From: an uncultured Rhodospirillales bacterium
GTDB lineage: Bacteria; Pseudomonadota; Alphaproteobacteria; ATCC43930; CGMCC-115725
NCBI GenBank assembly: GCA_903828515.1
Contig: CAIKMD010000006.1
Coordinates: 1,087,966-1,151,965, forward strand
DNA length: 64,000 bases
Reading direction: 5' to 3'
Each line of letters begins with the position of its first letter. Positions within the stretch are counted from its first letter, which is position 1. The notes under the pieces were generated by a model. It was not told the origin of the DNA and ran no database searches. It was given only the letters and a program-made list of their open reading frames with translations. Made by a program: the position numbers and the translations under genes. Of the stretch, positions 1 to 8,784 are shown piece by piece.

Positions 1-377
1 TGCAGCAACTCGGTCGGCGTGATCTGAAACCGGTCGAGGAAGTTCCGCAGGAGCCGCCCCATGACGAACCGGCTCGACGGACCATAGAAATCGGCCAGCG
101 TGTCGCACCAGGCGACTTCGTCGGCGGCGGCGGCCAGGCGCAACGGCGGTGCGCCGCGGCGTCCCTCGCGCACCCGCTCCATGACCTGGCTTTCGAAGTT
201 TTCGCCGGCACCGCTGAAATGGCCGCGCATCACGCGCACCGCCTCGATGCTCTCGTCGGCGTAAAGCTCCTCGGCGCGGGCCATGGCATCGACCTCGCTG
301 GACGCGAGGCAATCGATCACCCAGCGCCCCTCGCGCCGCGACATCACTTCAAAACGCCGTCCCGGTCTTGAACTCAT
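1..377 (-). CDS. hypothetical protein, 3' part cut off by window edge
   Basis: This frame reads from an ATG at 375-377 to the first base of the window without a stop, so about 125 residues of the N-terminal part are visible. It starts MSSRPGRRFEVMSRR and contains an Ala/Glu-rich stretch that alternates with short hydrophobic segments. No signal peptide, membrane segment or catalytic motif can be seen. Its codons have the high third-position G+C of the surrounding chromosome. It is transcribed in the same direction as the Ada-AlkA gene upstream, with about 75 bases between them, so it could be read from the same transcript. I do not recognise the family. Confidence 0.6.
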   Translation of the reverse strand, partial: MSSRPGRRFEVMSRREGRWVIDCLASSEVDAMARAEELYADESIEAVRVMRGHFSGAGENFESQVMERVREGRRGAPPLRLAAAADEVAWCDTLADFYGPSSRFVMGRLLRNFLDRFQITPTELL

Positions 378-451
378 TGCGGCGCGCAGCTTACGCGATC
401 GAACGCGGAGCGGAAAGAGCGCGAGCGACTCGATATCGACTCGTCTGCGTC

Positions 452-1900
452 TCAGGCCGAAGCCCAAAGATGTTGCGCGGCATAAGCGCGCCACGGGCGC
501 CAGGTCGCGGCGCGATCGAGCAGCTCGGATGACGAGTGCGCATGCCCGTCCTGCGTCGCCATCGCGCGCATCAGGCCGATATCGGCGGCGGGAAACGCAT
601 CCGGCTCGCGCAACTGCCGCAAGGCGATGTATTGCGCCGTCCACTCGCCGACGCCGCGAATCGCGCGCAGCCGCTCGATCGCATCGTCGAGATCGCACGT
701 CGCATCGAAGATATGCGGATCGCTGATCGCGGCGGCGGCCACCGCCGAGAGCGTCGCGGCGCGGGCGCGCGGCATGCCGAGCGCGGTCAGGTCTGCTTTC
801 GCCAATATTTTCGGTTGGGGAAAAACATGAGTCAGGCCAGCGCTGGGCGCTTTGAGCGCGGCGCCGTAAGTCTCGACAAGTCGTCCGGCGAGCCGCACGG
901 CAGCGACGACGGTGATCTGTTGTCCCAGCACAGCGCGGATCGCCAATTCGAATCCGTCCCAGGCGCCCGGCACGCGCAATCCCGGCCGCGCCTTCACCAG
1001 CGGCGCGAGCACCGGGTCTTTCGCGAGATGGGCGGCAATCTTGACCGGATCGGCGGCAAGATCGAACACGCGCCGCAGCCGCGCGATGATCGCCGGCAAC
1101 GCCGAGAGTTTGGGGAATCGCACCGTCGCGCGCAGGGAATTGCCCTTGCCGGGTTCGACCGCGACGGTTCCCTGCATGCCGTCGATCTGGATCGATCGCG
1201 TGTAGCGGTTTTCAGTAACGACTTCGATGCCGGGAATGGCGCGCCGGCACAGAAACGAAAGCATCGCCGGCCAGTCGTAAGGCGGGTGATAGCGCAGCAG
1301 AAGCACAATCTCGCCCTGCGACCCGGCCGACACGTCGGGCTTGTTCGCGCGCCGCAATTCGCCGGGCGCGCGGTGGAACAACGTGAGGAAAGTTTCGTTG
1401 AACCGGCGAATGCTGCCGAACCCGGCGGCGAAAGCGATCTCGGCCATCGGCAACTGCGTCTCGTGGATGAGTTGCTTTGCCAGCAGGACGCGGCGCGTCT
1501 GGGCGACGGCGACGGGCGACGCCCCGAGATGCTGGTGAAAGAGCCGGCGCAATTGCCGTTCGCCGACACCCAATCGGCCGGCCAGATCGTCGACCGAGGC
1601 TTCGTCGAGCGCGCCGTGCTCGATCAGGGCCAGGGCCCGCGACACGGTGTTCGAGGTGCCGCGCCACGCGCCGAGATCGGGCGCGGTTTCCGGCCGGCAG
1701 CGCAGGCAGGGGCGAAACCCCGCTTCCTGGGCTGCCGCTGCCGTTGGAAAGAACGTCACGTTCTCCGATCTTGGCGTTCGCGCCGGACAGATCGGACGGC
1801 AATAGATGCCCGTGGTTTTGACCCCGGTGAAGAACCGGCCGTCGAAGCGGGCGTCGCGCAAGGCGACCGCGCGGTAACAGGCGTCATGATCGAGATCCAT
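452..1900 (-). CDS. alkA: Ada-type regulator fused to DNA-3-methyladenine glycosylase II (AlkA)
   Basis: This 482-residue protein combines an adaptive-response sensor with a base-excision glycosylase. Residues 1-75 form the Ada zinc domain, with Cys34, Cys38, Cys65 and Cys68; the first corresponds to the cysteine that takes a methyl group from DNA phosphotriesters in Ada. An AraC-type helix-turn-helix follows at about 85-185. The AlkA N-terminal domain comes next, and then a HhH-GPD glycosylase domain from about 315 with the VLGQQI segment, the hairpin RGVGEWTA and a catalytic aspartate near 440 in AADIG. Ada-AlkA fusions of this kind are known in several bacterial lineages. The product should both sense methylation damage and excise alkylated bases. 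It is divergent from ogt, with an inverted repeat between them, which suggests joint autoregulation. Confidence 0.93.
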   Translation of the reverse strand: MDLDHDACYRAVALRDARFDGRFFTGVKTTGIYCRPICPARTPRSENVTFFPTAAAAQEAGFRPCLRCRPETAPDLGAWRGTSNTVSRALALIEHGALDEASVDDLAGRLGVGERQLRRLFHQHLGASPVAVAQTRRVLLAKQLIHETQLPMAEIAFAAGFGSIRRFNETFLTLFHRAPGELRRANKPDVSAGSQGEIVLLLRYHPPYDWPAMLSFLCRRAIPGIEVVTENRYTRSIQIDGMQGTVAVEPGKGNSLRATVRFPKLSALPAIIARLRRVFDLAADPVKIAAHLAKDPVLAPLVKARPGLRVPGAWDGFELAIRAVLGQQITVVAAVRLAGRLVETYGAALKAPSAGLTHVFPQPKILAKADLTALGMPRARAATLSAVAAAAISDPHIFDATCDLDDAIERLRAIRGVGEWTAQYIALRQLREPDAFPAADIGLMRAMATQDGHAHSSSELLDRAATWRPWRAYAAQHLWASA

Positions 1901-1935
1901 GGGAGCGATATGGGCGCGTGAGGCGGGAACGTCTA

Positions 1936-1984
1936 GCGGTTTTCGGACGTCGTCATGCCGGTGCTGTCGGCGTCCGAAAACCGC
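1936..1984. promoter_or_regulatory. 14-bp inverted repeat in the alkA/ogt divergent promoter region
   Basis: Bases 1936-1949 (GCGGTTTTCGGACG) are the exact reverse complement of 1971-1984, with 21 bases between. The repeat lies between the starts of the Ada-AlkA fusion and ogt. Position and symmetry fit a pair of operator half-sites for the Ada-type regulator encoded next door, but the sequence does not resemble the E. coli Ada box. An RNA hairpin in the ogt leader is the alternative. Confidence 0.5.
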
Positions 1985-2040
1985 CAGATGACCGCGCTTG
2001 CCGGAACCATATTCGTTGCATCACGATAGGAGCGATGATC

Positions 2041-2568
2041 ATGGCCATGCAAAATTTCTCTCTCGAACGCGTCAAGACGCCAACCGGCATGATGCTGCTC
2101 GTCTCTGACGACGAACAGCGCCTGCGCGCGCTGGATTGGGAAGACCACGAAGAGCGCATGCAGAAATTGCTGCGGCGTCACTACGGCGAGGCCGTCGCGT
2201 TGAAGGAGGTGTCGCGGCCGTCAGCGGCGCGCCGTGCGCTCGAGGCGTATTTTGCCGGCGACATGAACGCGCTCGACGATTTGAAGACCGCGACGAATGG
2301 CACGGATTTTCAGCGCGCCGTTTGGAAAGGGCTGCGCCGCATCCCGGTTGGCCAGGCGATCAGTTACGGCACGCTAGCCGAGCGCGTCGGCCGGCCCAAG
2401 GCGTCGCGCGCGGTGGGCTTGGCGAACGGCTCCAACCCGATCGCCGTCGTGGTGCCGTGCCATCGGGTGATCGGGGCCAACGGATCGCTGACCGGTTTCG
2501 GCGGCGGCATCGAACGCAAGCGTTGGTTGCTGGATCACGAGCGCAAACACGTCGACAGCGCTCGATGA
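2041..2568 (+). CDS. ogt: methylated-DNA-protein-cysteine methyltransferase
   Basis: This 175-residue suicide repair protein takes the alkyl group from O6-alkylguanine onto its own cysteine. The active-site motif PCHRVIG is present with Cys140, preceded by the DNA-binding helix segment YGTLAERVGRPKASRAVG and followed by the Gly-rich LTGFGGG. The length matches Ogt/MGMT proteins. The frame is open further upstream, but AGGAG at 2028-2032 is spaced correctly for the ATG at 2041 and too close to the ATG at 2035, so 2041 is chosen. The gene is divergent from the Ada-AlkA fusion, giving a compact alkylation-repair module. Confidence 0.95.
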   Translation: MAMQNFSLERVKTPTGMMLLVSDDEQRLRALDWEDHEERMQKLLRRHYGEAVALKEVSRPSAARRALEAYFAGDMNALDDLKTATNGTDFQRAVWKGLRRIPVGQAISYGTLAERVGRPKASRAVGLANGSNPIAVVVPCHRVIGANGSLTGFGGGIERKRWLLDHERKHVDSAR

Positions 2569-2612
2569 ATCGCCTTTGATGGGACCTTCGGGTTCGAACG
2601 AAGGATAAGAGC

Positions 2613-3398
2613 ATGGCCGACACGCCGATCCGTTTCGACGACGGCGCTGCCTACGAGCAGATGATGGGAGTCTGGAGTCGCAGCGCTGGCGAGATCTTTC
2701 TCGATTGGGTGGCGCCTGCGTCGGGATTGCGCTGGGTCGATGTCGGTTGCGGCAACGGCGCGTTCACCGCGCTGATCGTCGGGCGTTGCGCCCCGTCGGT
2801 CATTCACGGCATCGATCCGTCCGAAGGGCAACTCGCCTTTGCGCGGACCCGTCCGGATGCGCGCGGGGCGGAATTCCATCAGGGCGACGCGATGGTGTTG
2901 CCCTTTGCCGATGCCGGCTTCGACATGGCCGTCATGGGGCTGGTGATTTTCTTCGTGCCCAAACCGGCCACGGGTGTCGCCGAAATGGTCCGGGTCGTGC
3001 GTCCCGGCGGCATTGTCGCGACCTATGCGTGGGACATGCTGGACGGCGGATTTCCGTTGGAGCCGATCTATGTCGAGATGCGCGCGCTCGGCCATATGCC
3101 GGTGTTGCCGCCCAGCGCTGCTGCATCGCGGATCGATGCGTTGCGCGAATTGTGGACGGGGGCGCATCTCGAAGCGGTCGAGACGCGCGAGATCACGGTG
3201 CAACGCATCTTCGTCGATTTCGACGCGTTCTGGACGACGAGCCTGAAGGGACCGGCGTCGGCAGCCTTCGCGAAGATCCCGCCGGCCGATGTCGAAAAGA
3301 TCAAGGCGCGGGTCCGTGCGGGTATGACGACGGATTCCTCCGGTCGCATTACCGCCACGGCGCGCGCCAATGCGGTCAAAGGTCGCGTGCCGACCTAA
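2613..3398 (+). CDS. class I SAM-dependent methyltransferase
   Basis: The 261-residue product has the SAM-binding motif I VDVGCGNG near residue 43, an acidic residue at the end of strand 2 (GIDPSEGQ), and the post-III segment RVVRPGGIVATYAW, all typical of the methyltransferase 11/25 type (UbiE/BioC-like). The substrate cannot be deduced. It follows ogt by about 45 bases on the same strand and may be co-transcribed with it. GAACGAAGGA precedes the start. Confidence 0.85.
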   Translation: MADTPIRFDDGAAYEQMMGVWSRSAGEIFLDWVAPASGLRWVDVGCGNGAFTALIVGRCAPSVIHGIDPSEGQLAFARTRPDARGAEFHQGDAMVLPFADAGFDMAVMGLVIFFVPKPATGVAEMVRVVRPGGIVATYAWDMLDGGFPLEPIYVEMRALGHMPVLPPSAAASRIDALRELWTGAHLEAVETREITVQRIFVDFDAFWTTSLKGPASAAFAKIPPADVEKIKARVRAGMTTDSSGRITATARANAVKGRVPT

Positions 3399-3408
3399 AG
3401 ACAAGCCG

Positions 3409-3558
3409 ATGAAGTATGTTGCCATCATCGCCCTGATCGTCGCGGCTGTCGTCTGCTCGCAACTCCTGTTCGAATTCTACGACTGGAACCAGAAGCAGAG
3501 CTGTGCGTCGTCGGGCGGGCGCAATTGCGGCGGCGGCGCGACGCCGATCAACCGCTGA
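3409..3558 (+). CDS. small single-pass membrane protein
   Basis: A 49-residue protein starting MKYVAIIALIVAAVV, with one hydrophobic segment at about 4-22 and a short polar C-terminus that carries two cysteines and a Gly-rich run. The start 11 bases after the methyltransferase stop is preferred over the in-frame upstream ATG because the membrane segment begins immediately. The last 11 bases overlap the 3' end of the convergent ferritin/VIT gene. Function unknown. Confidence 0.6.
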   Translation: MKYVAIIALIVAAVVCSQLLFEFYDWNQKQSCASSGGRNCGGGATPINR

Positions 3559-4675
3559 TCGCGACGCCCAGAAGACTCCCGAGCGCATAGGTCACCGCGG
3601 CCGCGGCAACCCCGATCGCGACCTGCCGGAAGCCCGAGACGGCAAAACCGCGCCCGGTGAACAGTGTGGTGCCGGCGCCGATCAGGAACATGACGACGGC
3701 GCTGACCACGAGGCTCGCGGCAACGGCGGCATTGCCGGTCATGAAAAAGAACGGCAGCACCGGGAAAATCGCGCCGATCGCGAACAAGAGGAACGAGGTG
3801 CCACCGGCGACCCAGGGCGAGCCGCCGAGATCCTGTGGGTCGATGCCCAGTTCCTCGCGCGAGAGGGTGTCGAGCGCGGTCTTCGGGTCGGCCATCAATT
3901 GCTCGGCGAGCGCTTTCGCCTGTGCCTCGGGCAGTCCCTTGGACTGATAGATCAGGATCAGCTCTTCCTTCTCTTCCTCCGGCATCGCGCGGAGTTCTTC
4001 GGCCTCGGTGTCGATCTGGCTTTTGTACAATTCGCGCGCGCTCGTTACCGACAGCCACTCGCCCATCGCCATCGAACACGCGCCCGCCAGTAACCCGGCA
4101 AGCCCGGTGACCAGCACGGTACGCGGCGCGAATTCAGCGCCGGCCACGCCCATCACCAGGCTGAGATTGGAGACCAGCCCGTCATTGGCGCCGAGCACCG
4201 CCGCGCGCAACGCGTTGCCGCCGGTGCGGTGGCGGCCTTCGAGCTGGGCCAGCGCGCTACCCGCCATGCCATGCGTTTCGACATCAGCGGCGACTTCGAT
4301 GACGCGCGCGTGGCTGCGCTCCATGTCGGGCAGGCCGGCGGCGACCGCCTCGGGCTGGTTGTCGTATTGCGCGACGTCCGAGCGTTCAAGCGTGTTGATG
4401 ATCGGCAGGATCGCCTCGGGCCCAAGCCAACGCGCCAACAGCGCGAGCGTCCGCGTGCGGAGCCCCGCGCTCGGCGTGCTGGCTGTTGCGCCGGCATGGC
4501 GCAGCCGACCGCGCCAGAATTCGGCGTGCGATTCCTCGACCGCGGCGAGGCGGCTGTATACCTCGGCCAGTTGCGGATTGGCCTCGGTTTTTGAGAGGGC
4601 GCGATAGAGCGTGGCGCTGTCGACCTCACCCTGAAGATTGCTGCGATAGCGCGCCGTCGGATCTGGTGTTGTCAC
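3548..4675 (-). CDS. mbfA: rubrerythrin/ferritin-like domain fused to VIT1/CCC1 iron transporter (MbfA type)
   Basis: This 375-residue protein begins with a ferritin-like four-helix region (about 1-155) carrying Glu/His residues suited to a di-iron site, in segments such as [11 protein letters not shown] and VEESHAEFW. The C-terminal VIT1/CCC1 membrane domain contains the signature [16 protein letters not shown] and about five hydrophobic helices, with a charged cytoplasmic insert rich in Glu between them. This architecture is that of MbfA, an iron exporter described in rhizobia and Agrobacterium. A GTG at 4673-4675 preceded by GGGGGAG is chosen as start. No clear Irr or iron-response operator was identified upstream. 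Confidence 0.88.
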   Translation of the reverse strand: MTTPDPTARYRSNLQGEVDSATLYRALSKTEANPQLAEVYSRLAAVEESHAEFWRGRLRHAGATASTPSAGLRTRTLALLARWLGPEAILPIINTLERSDVAQYDNQPEAVAAGLPDMERSHARVIEVAADVETHGMAGSALAQLEGRHRTGGNALRAAVLGANDGLVSNLSLVMGVAGAEFAPRTVLVTGLAGLLAGACSMAMGEWLSVTSARELYKSQIDTEAEELRAMPEEEKEELILIYQSKGLPEAQAKALAEQLMADPKTALDTLSREELGIDPQDLGGSPWVAGGTSFLLFAIGAIFPVLPFFFMTGNAAVAASLVVSAVVMFLIGAGTTLFTGRGFAVSGFRQVAIGVAAAAVTYALGSLLGVAISG

Positions 4676-4766
4676 GCGATGTATCTCCCCCCATATCCTC
4701 CCGGTAACCGGGTCGATCCTAGCACGCGGGCGCGCTATCATCCCGGTTTCGCGAAGGAGGCACATC

Positions 4767-5177
4767 ATGAGCGACAAGATCGTCAAACCGGATGCGGAAT
4801 GGGAAAAGCAACTCTCGCCCGAGCAGTTCCGCATCGCCCGCAAGAAAGGCACCGAGCGCGCCTTTACCGGCAAATACTGGGACGAGCATAAAGCCGGCAC
4901 CTATGTCTGTGCCTGCTGCGGGCAGGAGCTGTTCGCCTCGGACACCAAATTCGATTCCGGTTCGGGTTGGCCGAGCTTCTTCAAGCCGGTCGCCGACACC
5001 AATGTCGCGACCGAAAGCGACCGCTCGATGTTCATGGAGCGCACCGAGGCGCTGTGCAGTAAATGCGACGCGCATCTCGGCCACGTCTTCCCCGACGGCC
5101 CGCGCCCGACGGGACTGCGTTATTGCATCAATTCGGCCTCGATCGAGCTGAAGCCCAAGGACGACGAGAAGAAGTAG
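4767..5177 (+). CDS. msrB: peptide-methionine (R)-S-oxide reductase
   Basis: A 136-residue cytosolic repair enzyme that reduces methionine-R-sulfoxide. It carries both zinc CxxC pairs (Cys48/Cys51 and Cys97/Cys100), the substrate loop SGSGWPSFF and the catalytic Cys120 in RYCINSASI. Length and order match stand-alone MsrB. AAGGAGG lies 7 bases before the ATG. No msrA is nearby. It stands alone, facing a dispersed repeat and the end of the phosphotransferase gene. Confidence 0.97.
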   Translation: MSDKIVKPDAEWEKQLSPEQFRIARKKGTERAFTGKYWDEHKAGTYVCACCGQELFASDTKFDSGSGWPSFFKPVADTNVATESDRSMFMERTEALCSKCDAHLGHVFPDGPRPTGLRYCINSASIELKPKDDEKK

Positions 5178-5190
5178 GCCACTCACTGCA

Positions 5191-5281
5191 TCGTCATGGC
5201 CGGGCTTGTCCCGGCCATCCACGACGTTCTTACGGCGCGCTCCCAAGGCGTGGATGCCCGGCACAAGGCCGGGCATGACGG
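5191..5281. repeat. dispersed repeat, copy A (inverted-repeat element)
   Basis: A 91-bp element bounded by GTCATGGCCGGGCTTG and its near-inverse CAAGGCCGGGCATGAC, with a second inner pair (CCGGCCATCC / GGATGCCCGG). It sits between the convergent genes msrB and the phosphotransferase. A closely related copy is at 11681-11766. Elements of this look are widespread between genes in Alphaproteobacteria; it could act as a bidirectional terminator. Confidence 0.85.
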
Positions 5282-5303
5282 ATTAAATTAGGCGGATATC
5301 GCC

Positions 5304-6368
5304 CTATCGCTTCTCCAACGCTTCCACCTGACGCCAGCTCGCTTCGGCGATCGCTTTGGCGCGGGCGCCGGCTTCGCGGGCGTGCAGGCTTGCGGCGGTG
5401 CCTTCGCGCACGCGGCCCATCACGCCTTGCAGGATCGCGGCGAGGCGGAACATGTTGAAGGCGATATAGAAGTCCCAGTCGCGCAGGGCGTCGCGTCCGG
5501 TGCGCCGGCAATAGAGTGCGCAGCCCTCGGCCTCGCTCGGAATGCCGAGCGAGGCGAGGTCGTAGCCGTAAAGCCCGCGATAGGCGTCCTGGCCCAGGCG
5601 CCACGGCATCATGTGATAGGCGAAATCGCTCAAGGGGTTTCCGAGCGTCGACAATTCCCAATCGAGCACGGCGAGGACGCGCGGCTCTGTCGGATGGAAG
5701 ATCAGATTGTCGATGCGGAAATCGCCGTGGATGAGCGTGGTCTCTTCGTTCTTCGGGGCGTGAAGCGGCAACCAGTCGATCAGCCGGTCCATCGCCGGCA
5801 TGCTCTCGGTCTCCGACGCGCGATACTGCTTCGACCAGCGATCGATCTGGCGCATCACGTAATTGCCCGGCCGGCCGAAATCGCTCAAGCCCAGCGCCGT
5901 GTAATCGACCTTGTGCAGCCGCGCGAGGATATCGTTCATCGCGGCGAAGATCGGTTGCCGTTCGTCGCGCGCGAGGCCGGGCAGGGTCGGCTCCCAGAAG
6001 ATCCGGCCCTCGACATATTCCATGACGTAGAACGCGGTGCCGATCACGCCGTCGTCGAGACAGAGCGCGTAGGTTTTTGCCACCGGCACGTCGGTTGCGC
6101 CCAGCGCGGTGATGATGCGGTATTCGCGATCGACCGCATGGGCTGACGGCAGCAGCTTGCCGGGCGGTTTGCGGCGCAAGACATAGCGCATGTCGCCGGC
6201 GGTGAGGCGATAGGTCGGATTCGATTGCCCGCCCTTGAACTGTTCGACGATCAGCGGTCCCGAAAATCCGCCGACATGAACTTTCATCCATGTCGCGAGT
6301 CGGGTCTCATCGAAGCGATGCGGTTCGCGCACCGTCATGGTCCCGCTGAATTCGTCGGCCGCCATCAT
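5304..6368 (-). CDS. APH-family phosphotransferase (ACAD10/11 N-terminal type)
   Basis: This 354-residue protein has the aminoglycoside/choline phosphotransferase fold: a nucleotide-loop region GGQSNPTYRL, the invariant lysine strand YVLRRKPPG, the catalytic HGDFRIDN and the metal-binding aspartate in VLDWE. The pattern matches the kinase-like domain found in acyl-CoA dehydrogenases ACAD10/11 and in stand-alone bacterial proteins encoded beside acyl-CoA metabolism genes. Such proteins are thought to phosphorylate hydroxyacyl substrates, but here no acyl-CoA gene is adjacent, so the substrate is open. The ATG at 6366-6368 is used; a second methionine at residue 11 is possible. Confidence 0.85.
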   Translation of the reverse strand: MMAADEFSGTMTVREPHRFDETRLATWMKVHVGGFSGPLIVEQFKGGQSNPTYRLTAGDMRYVLRRKPPGKLLPSAHAVDREYRIITALGATDVPVAKTYALCLDDGVIGTAFYVMEYVEGRIFWEPTLPGLARDERQPIFAAMNDILARLHKVDYTALGLSDFGRPGNYVMRQIDRWSKQYRASETESMPAMDRLIDWLPLHAPKNEETTLIHGDFRIDNLIFHPTEPRVLAVLDWELSTLGNPLSDFAYHMMPWRLGQDAYRGLYGYDLASLGIPSEAEGCALYCRRTGRDALRDWDFYIAFNMFRLAAILQGVMGRVREGTAASLHAREAGARAKAIAEASWRQVEALEKR

Positions 6369-6807
6369 GTCGGATTTCCGCCTTCCAGACGCCTCACCGC
6401 CGCCTCCTTATACACAAGCCTTAACAATGCCATTTTTTTCGGCAATGATTATTCAAACAGCGATGGTCGCGTGCCCTTATGACATTACGTGTCGGGCGCA
6501 TCTGCTTCGGCGGGACAGGGCTGAAGCCTCTAAATACCATGCAGCACTGGGGTTTTTCGTGTGCGCCGGTGCGGCCGAAAACGCGCGCCGCGCGTGCCAT
6601 TGTCACGAAACCGTGTAGGGGCCTGATTCGGCGACTCGCCGGAAAAGCAGGACATTTGCCGAGTCGCACCCAATCAGATTGTGTCGGAACAAGGCGGGCG
6701 CATGGGCCGTTATGGTTAACGGTTCGTCAATCTTTAAGGCGCGGAATCACGGGTGTATCCGATAGTGGCCTTGAACTTGCACATCTACCCGTGACCGGAG
6801 GTGAAGC
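6369..6807. other. 439-bp intergenic region with stress promoter
   Basis: The region lies between the divergent phosphotransferase and prkA genes. It includes an A/T-richer patch at about 6415-6480 and the EcfG-type promoter at 6686-6711. Short reading frames run through it, but none has a convincing ribosome site or family resemblance. I see no RNA gene. Confidence 0.6.
6686..6711 (+). promoter_or_regulatory. EcfG-type (general stress sigma factor) promoter of the prkA operon
   Basis: GGAAC at 6686-6690 and CGTT at 6708-6711 are separated by 17 bases, exactly the GGAAC-N16/17-CGTT consensus of alphaproteobacterial EcfG/SigT sigma factors. It is on the strand of prkA, and transcription would begin about 90 bases before its ATG. 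The operon's relatives are stress- and starvation-induced, which agrees. Confidence 0.75.
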
Positions 6808-8754
6808 ATGAGCACTCAGGATGGTGTTTTCGGACTGTTCGCGAAACAGTACGACACACAAAAAGAAGCCGAAATGTCCCTCGAGGACTATCTCAAATGT
6901 TGCGCGCGCGAGCCGATGGCTTACGCGAGCGCTCCCGAGCGCATGCTCGCGGCGATCGGCGAATCGAAGATGGTCGATACCAGCCAGGATAACCGGCTCG
7001 GCCGCATCTTCATGAACCGGACGATCCGGGTCTATCCATCCTTCGTCGATTTCTTCGGGATGGAAGAGACGATCGAGCGGATCGTCGGCTATTTCCGCCA
7101 CGCGGCGCAGGGCCTCGAAGAGCGCAAGCAGGTGCTCTATCTCCTCGGCCCGGTCGGCGGCGGCAAGTCCTCGCTCGCCGAGTGCCTCAAGGCGCTGATG
7201 GAAAAGATGCCGATTTATGTCTTGAAGGCGGGCAAGGAGATGAGCCCGATCTTCGAGAGCCCCTTGGGCCTGTTCGACCCGAACACCATGGGCGACATGC
7301 TCGAGAAGCAATACAAGATTCCCCGCCGCCGGCTGACCGGCCTGCTCAGTCCGTGGGCGTTGAAGCGCCTCGACGAGTTCGGCGGCGACATCTCGAAATT
7401 CACGGTGGTCAAGGTTCACCCGTCGCGCCTGCGCCAGATCTGCGTCGCCAAGACCGAGCCGGGTGACGAGAACAACCAGGACATCTCCTCGCTGGTCGGC
7501 AAGGTCGATATCCGCCGCCTCGAATTCTTCTCGCAGAACGACGCGGATGCCTATTCCTACTCGGGCGGCCTCAACCGCACGACCCAGGGCGTCCTGGAAT
7601 TCGTCGAAATGTTCAAGGCGCCGATCAAGATGCTGCATCCGTTGCTGACCGCAACGCAGGAGCAGAACTATATCGGCTCCGAGAATATCGGCGCGATCCC
7701 GTTCCAGGGCATCATCCTCGCCCATTCGAACGAAGCGGAATGGCAGAATTTCAAGAACAACCGCAACAACGAAGCCTTCATCGATCGCATCTGCGTCATC
7801 AAGGTGCCGTATTGCCTGCGGTCGACGGAGGAGCGGCAGATTTACGAGAAGCTGCTCCAGAACAGCGAGCTGGCCAGTTCCAATTGCGCCCCCGGCACGC
7901 TCGATATGCTGGCGCGCTTCTGCGTGCTCTCGCGCATGAAGCCGCACGAGAATTCGAATCTCTATTCGAAGATGCGGGCCTATGACGGCGAAAGCCTGAA
8001 AGACAGCGACCCGCGTGCCCGCACGGTGCAGGAATATCGCGACGCTGCCGGCGTCGACGAAGGGATGTTGGGCCTTTCCACGCGCTTCGCGTTCAAGGTG
8101 CTATCGAGCACCTTCAACTACGATACGCAGGAGATTTCGGCCGATCCGGTCCATCTCATGTACATCCTCGAGCAGGCGATCCGCCGCGAGCAGTTCGCCG
8201 AGGAACAGGAAAAGAAGCTGCTCGCCTTCATCAAGGCCGATCTCGCGCCGCGTTACGCCGAATTCATCGGCAACGAGATTCAAAAGGCTTATCTCGAAAG
8301 CTACGGCGATTATGGCCAGAACCTGTTCGACCGTTACGTCGCCTATGCCGATGCCTGGATCGAGGATCAGGACTACAAGGATCCCGATACCGGCCAGTTG
8401 ATGGACCGCGAGTTGCTGAACCAAGAACTCTCGAAGATCGAGAAGCCCGCCGGGATCGCGAACCCGAAGGACTTCCGCAACGAGGTGGTCAAGTTCGCGC
8501 TGCGCGCCCGCGCCGCCAACAAGGGCAAGAACCCGTCCTGGACGTCCTATGAAAAACTGCGCGAAGTGATCGAGAAGCGCATGTTCAGCCAGGTCGAGGA
8601 TCTGCTGCCGGTGATTTCGTTCGGCAGCAAGAAAGACGGCGAGACCGAGAAGAAGCACAGCGACTTCCTCGAACGCATGACGTCGCGCGGTTACACCCCG
8701 CGTCAGGTCCGCCGGCTGGTCGAATGGTACATGCGGGTGAACAAGGCCGGTTGA
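6808..8754 (+). CDS. prkA: PrkA-family AAA serine protein kinase
   Basis: This 648-residue cytosolic protein has an AAA ATPase module with Walker A GPVGGGKS at 114-121, an N-terminal PrkA segment and the PrkA C-terminal kinase-like domain. Length and arrangement match YeaG of E. coli and PrkA of Bacillus. GGAGGTGAAGC precedes the ATG. It heads a three-gene operon with a DUF444/YeaH protein and a SpoVR protein, the conserved yeaG-yeaH-ycgB set linked to stationary phase and nutrient or oxidative stress. In Bacillus the kinase affects sporulation; in non-sporulating Proteobacteria its target is unclear. Confidence 0.96.
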   Translation: MSTQDGVFGLFAKQYDTQKEAEMSLEDYLKCCAREPMAYASAPERMLAAIGESKMVDTSQDNRLGRIFMNRTIRVYPSFVDFFGMEETIERIVGYFRHAAQGLEERKQVLYLLGPVGGGKSSLAECLKALMEKMPIYVLKAGKEMSPIFESPLGLFDPNTMGDMLEKQYKIPRRRLTGLLSPWALKRLDEFGGDISKFTVVKVHPSRLRQICVAKTEPGDENNQDISSLVGKVDIRRLEFFSQNDADAYSYSGGLNRTTQGVLEFVEMFKAPIKMLHPLLTATQEQNYIGSENIGAIPFQGIILAHSNEAEWQNFKNNRNNEAFIDRICVIKVPYCLRSTEERQIYEKLLQNSELASSNCAPGTLDMLARFCVLSRMKPHENSNLYSKMRAYDGESLKDSDPRARTVQEYRDAAGVDEGMLGLSTRFAFKVLSSTFNYDTQEISADPVHLMYILEQAIRREQFAEEQEKKLLAFIKADLAPRYAEFIGNEIQKAYLESYGDYGQNLFDRYVAYADAWIEDQDYKDPDTGQLMDRELLNQELSKIEKPAGIANPKDFRNEVVKFALRARAANKGKNPSWTSYEKLREVIEKRMFSQVEDLLPVISFGSKKDGETEKKHSDFLERMTSRGYTPRQVRRLVEWYMRVNKAG

Positions 8755-8784
8755 TGAAGCCACGCGAGGAGCGTTGAGCGCGCG

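Noticed and set aside
536..1921. Long plus-strand open frame of 461 codons
   Set aside because: It is antisense to the Ada-AlkA gene, whose motifs are unambiguous; long shadow frames are common in high-G+C DNA.
1926..1951. GGAAC-N17-CGTC upstream of ogt
   Set aside because: One base off the EcfG consensus at a conserved position and overlapping the inverted repeat; kept only as a weak possibility.
6479..6811. 110-codon frame upstream of prkA
   Set aside because: Runs through the promoter and into the prkA start; no ribosome site or family pattern.
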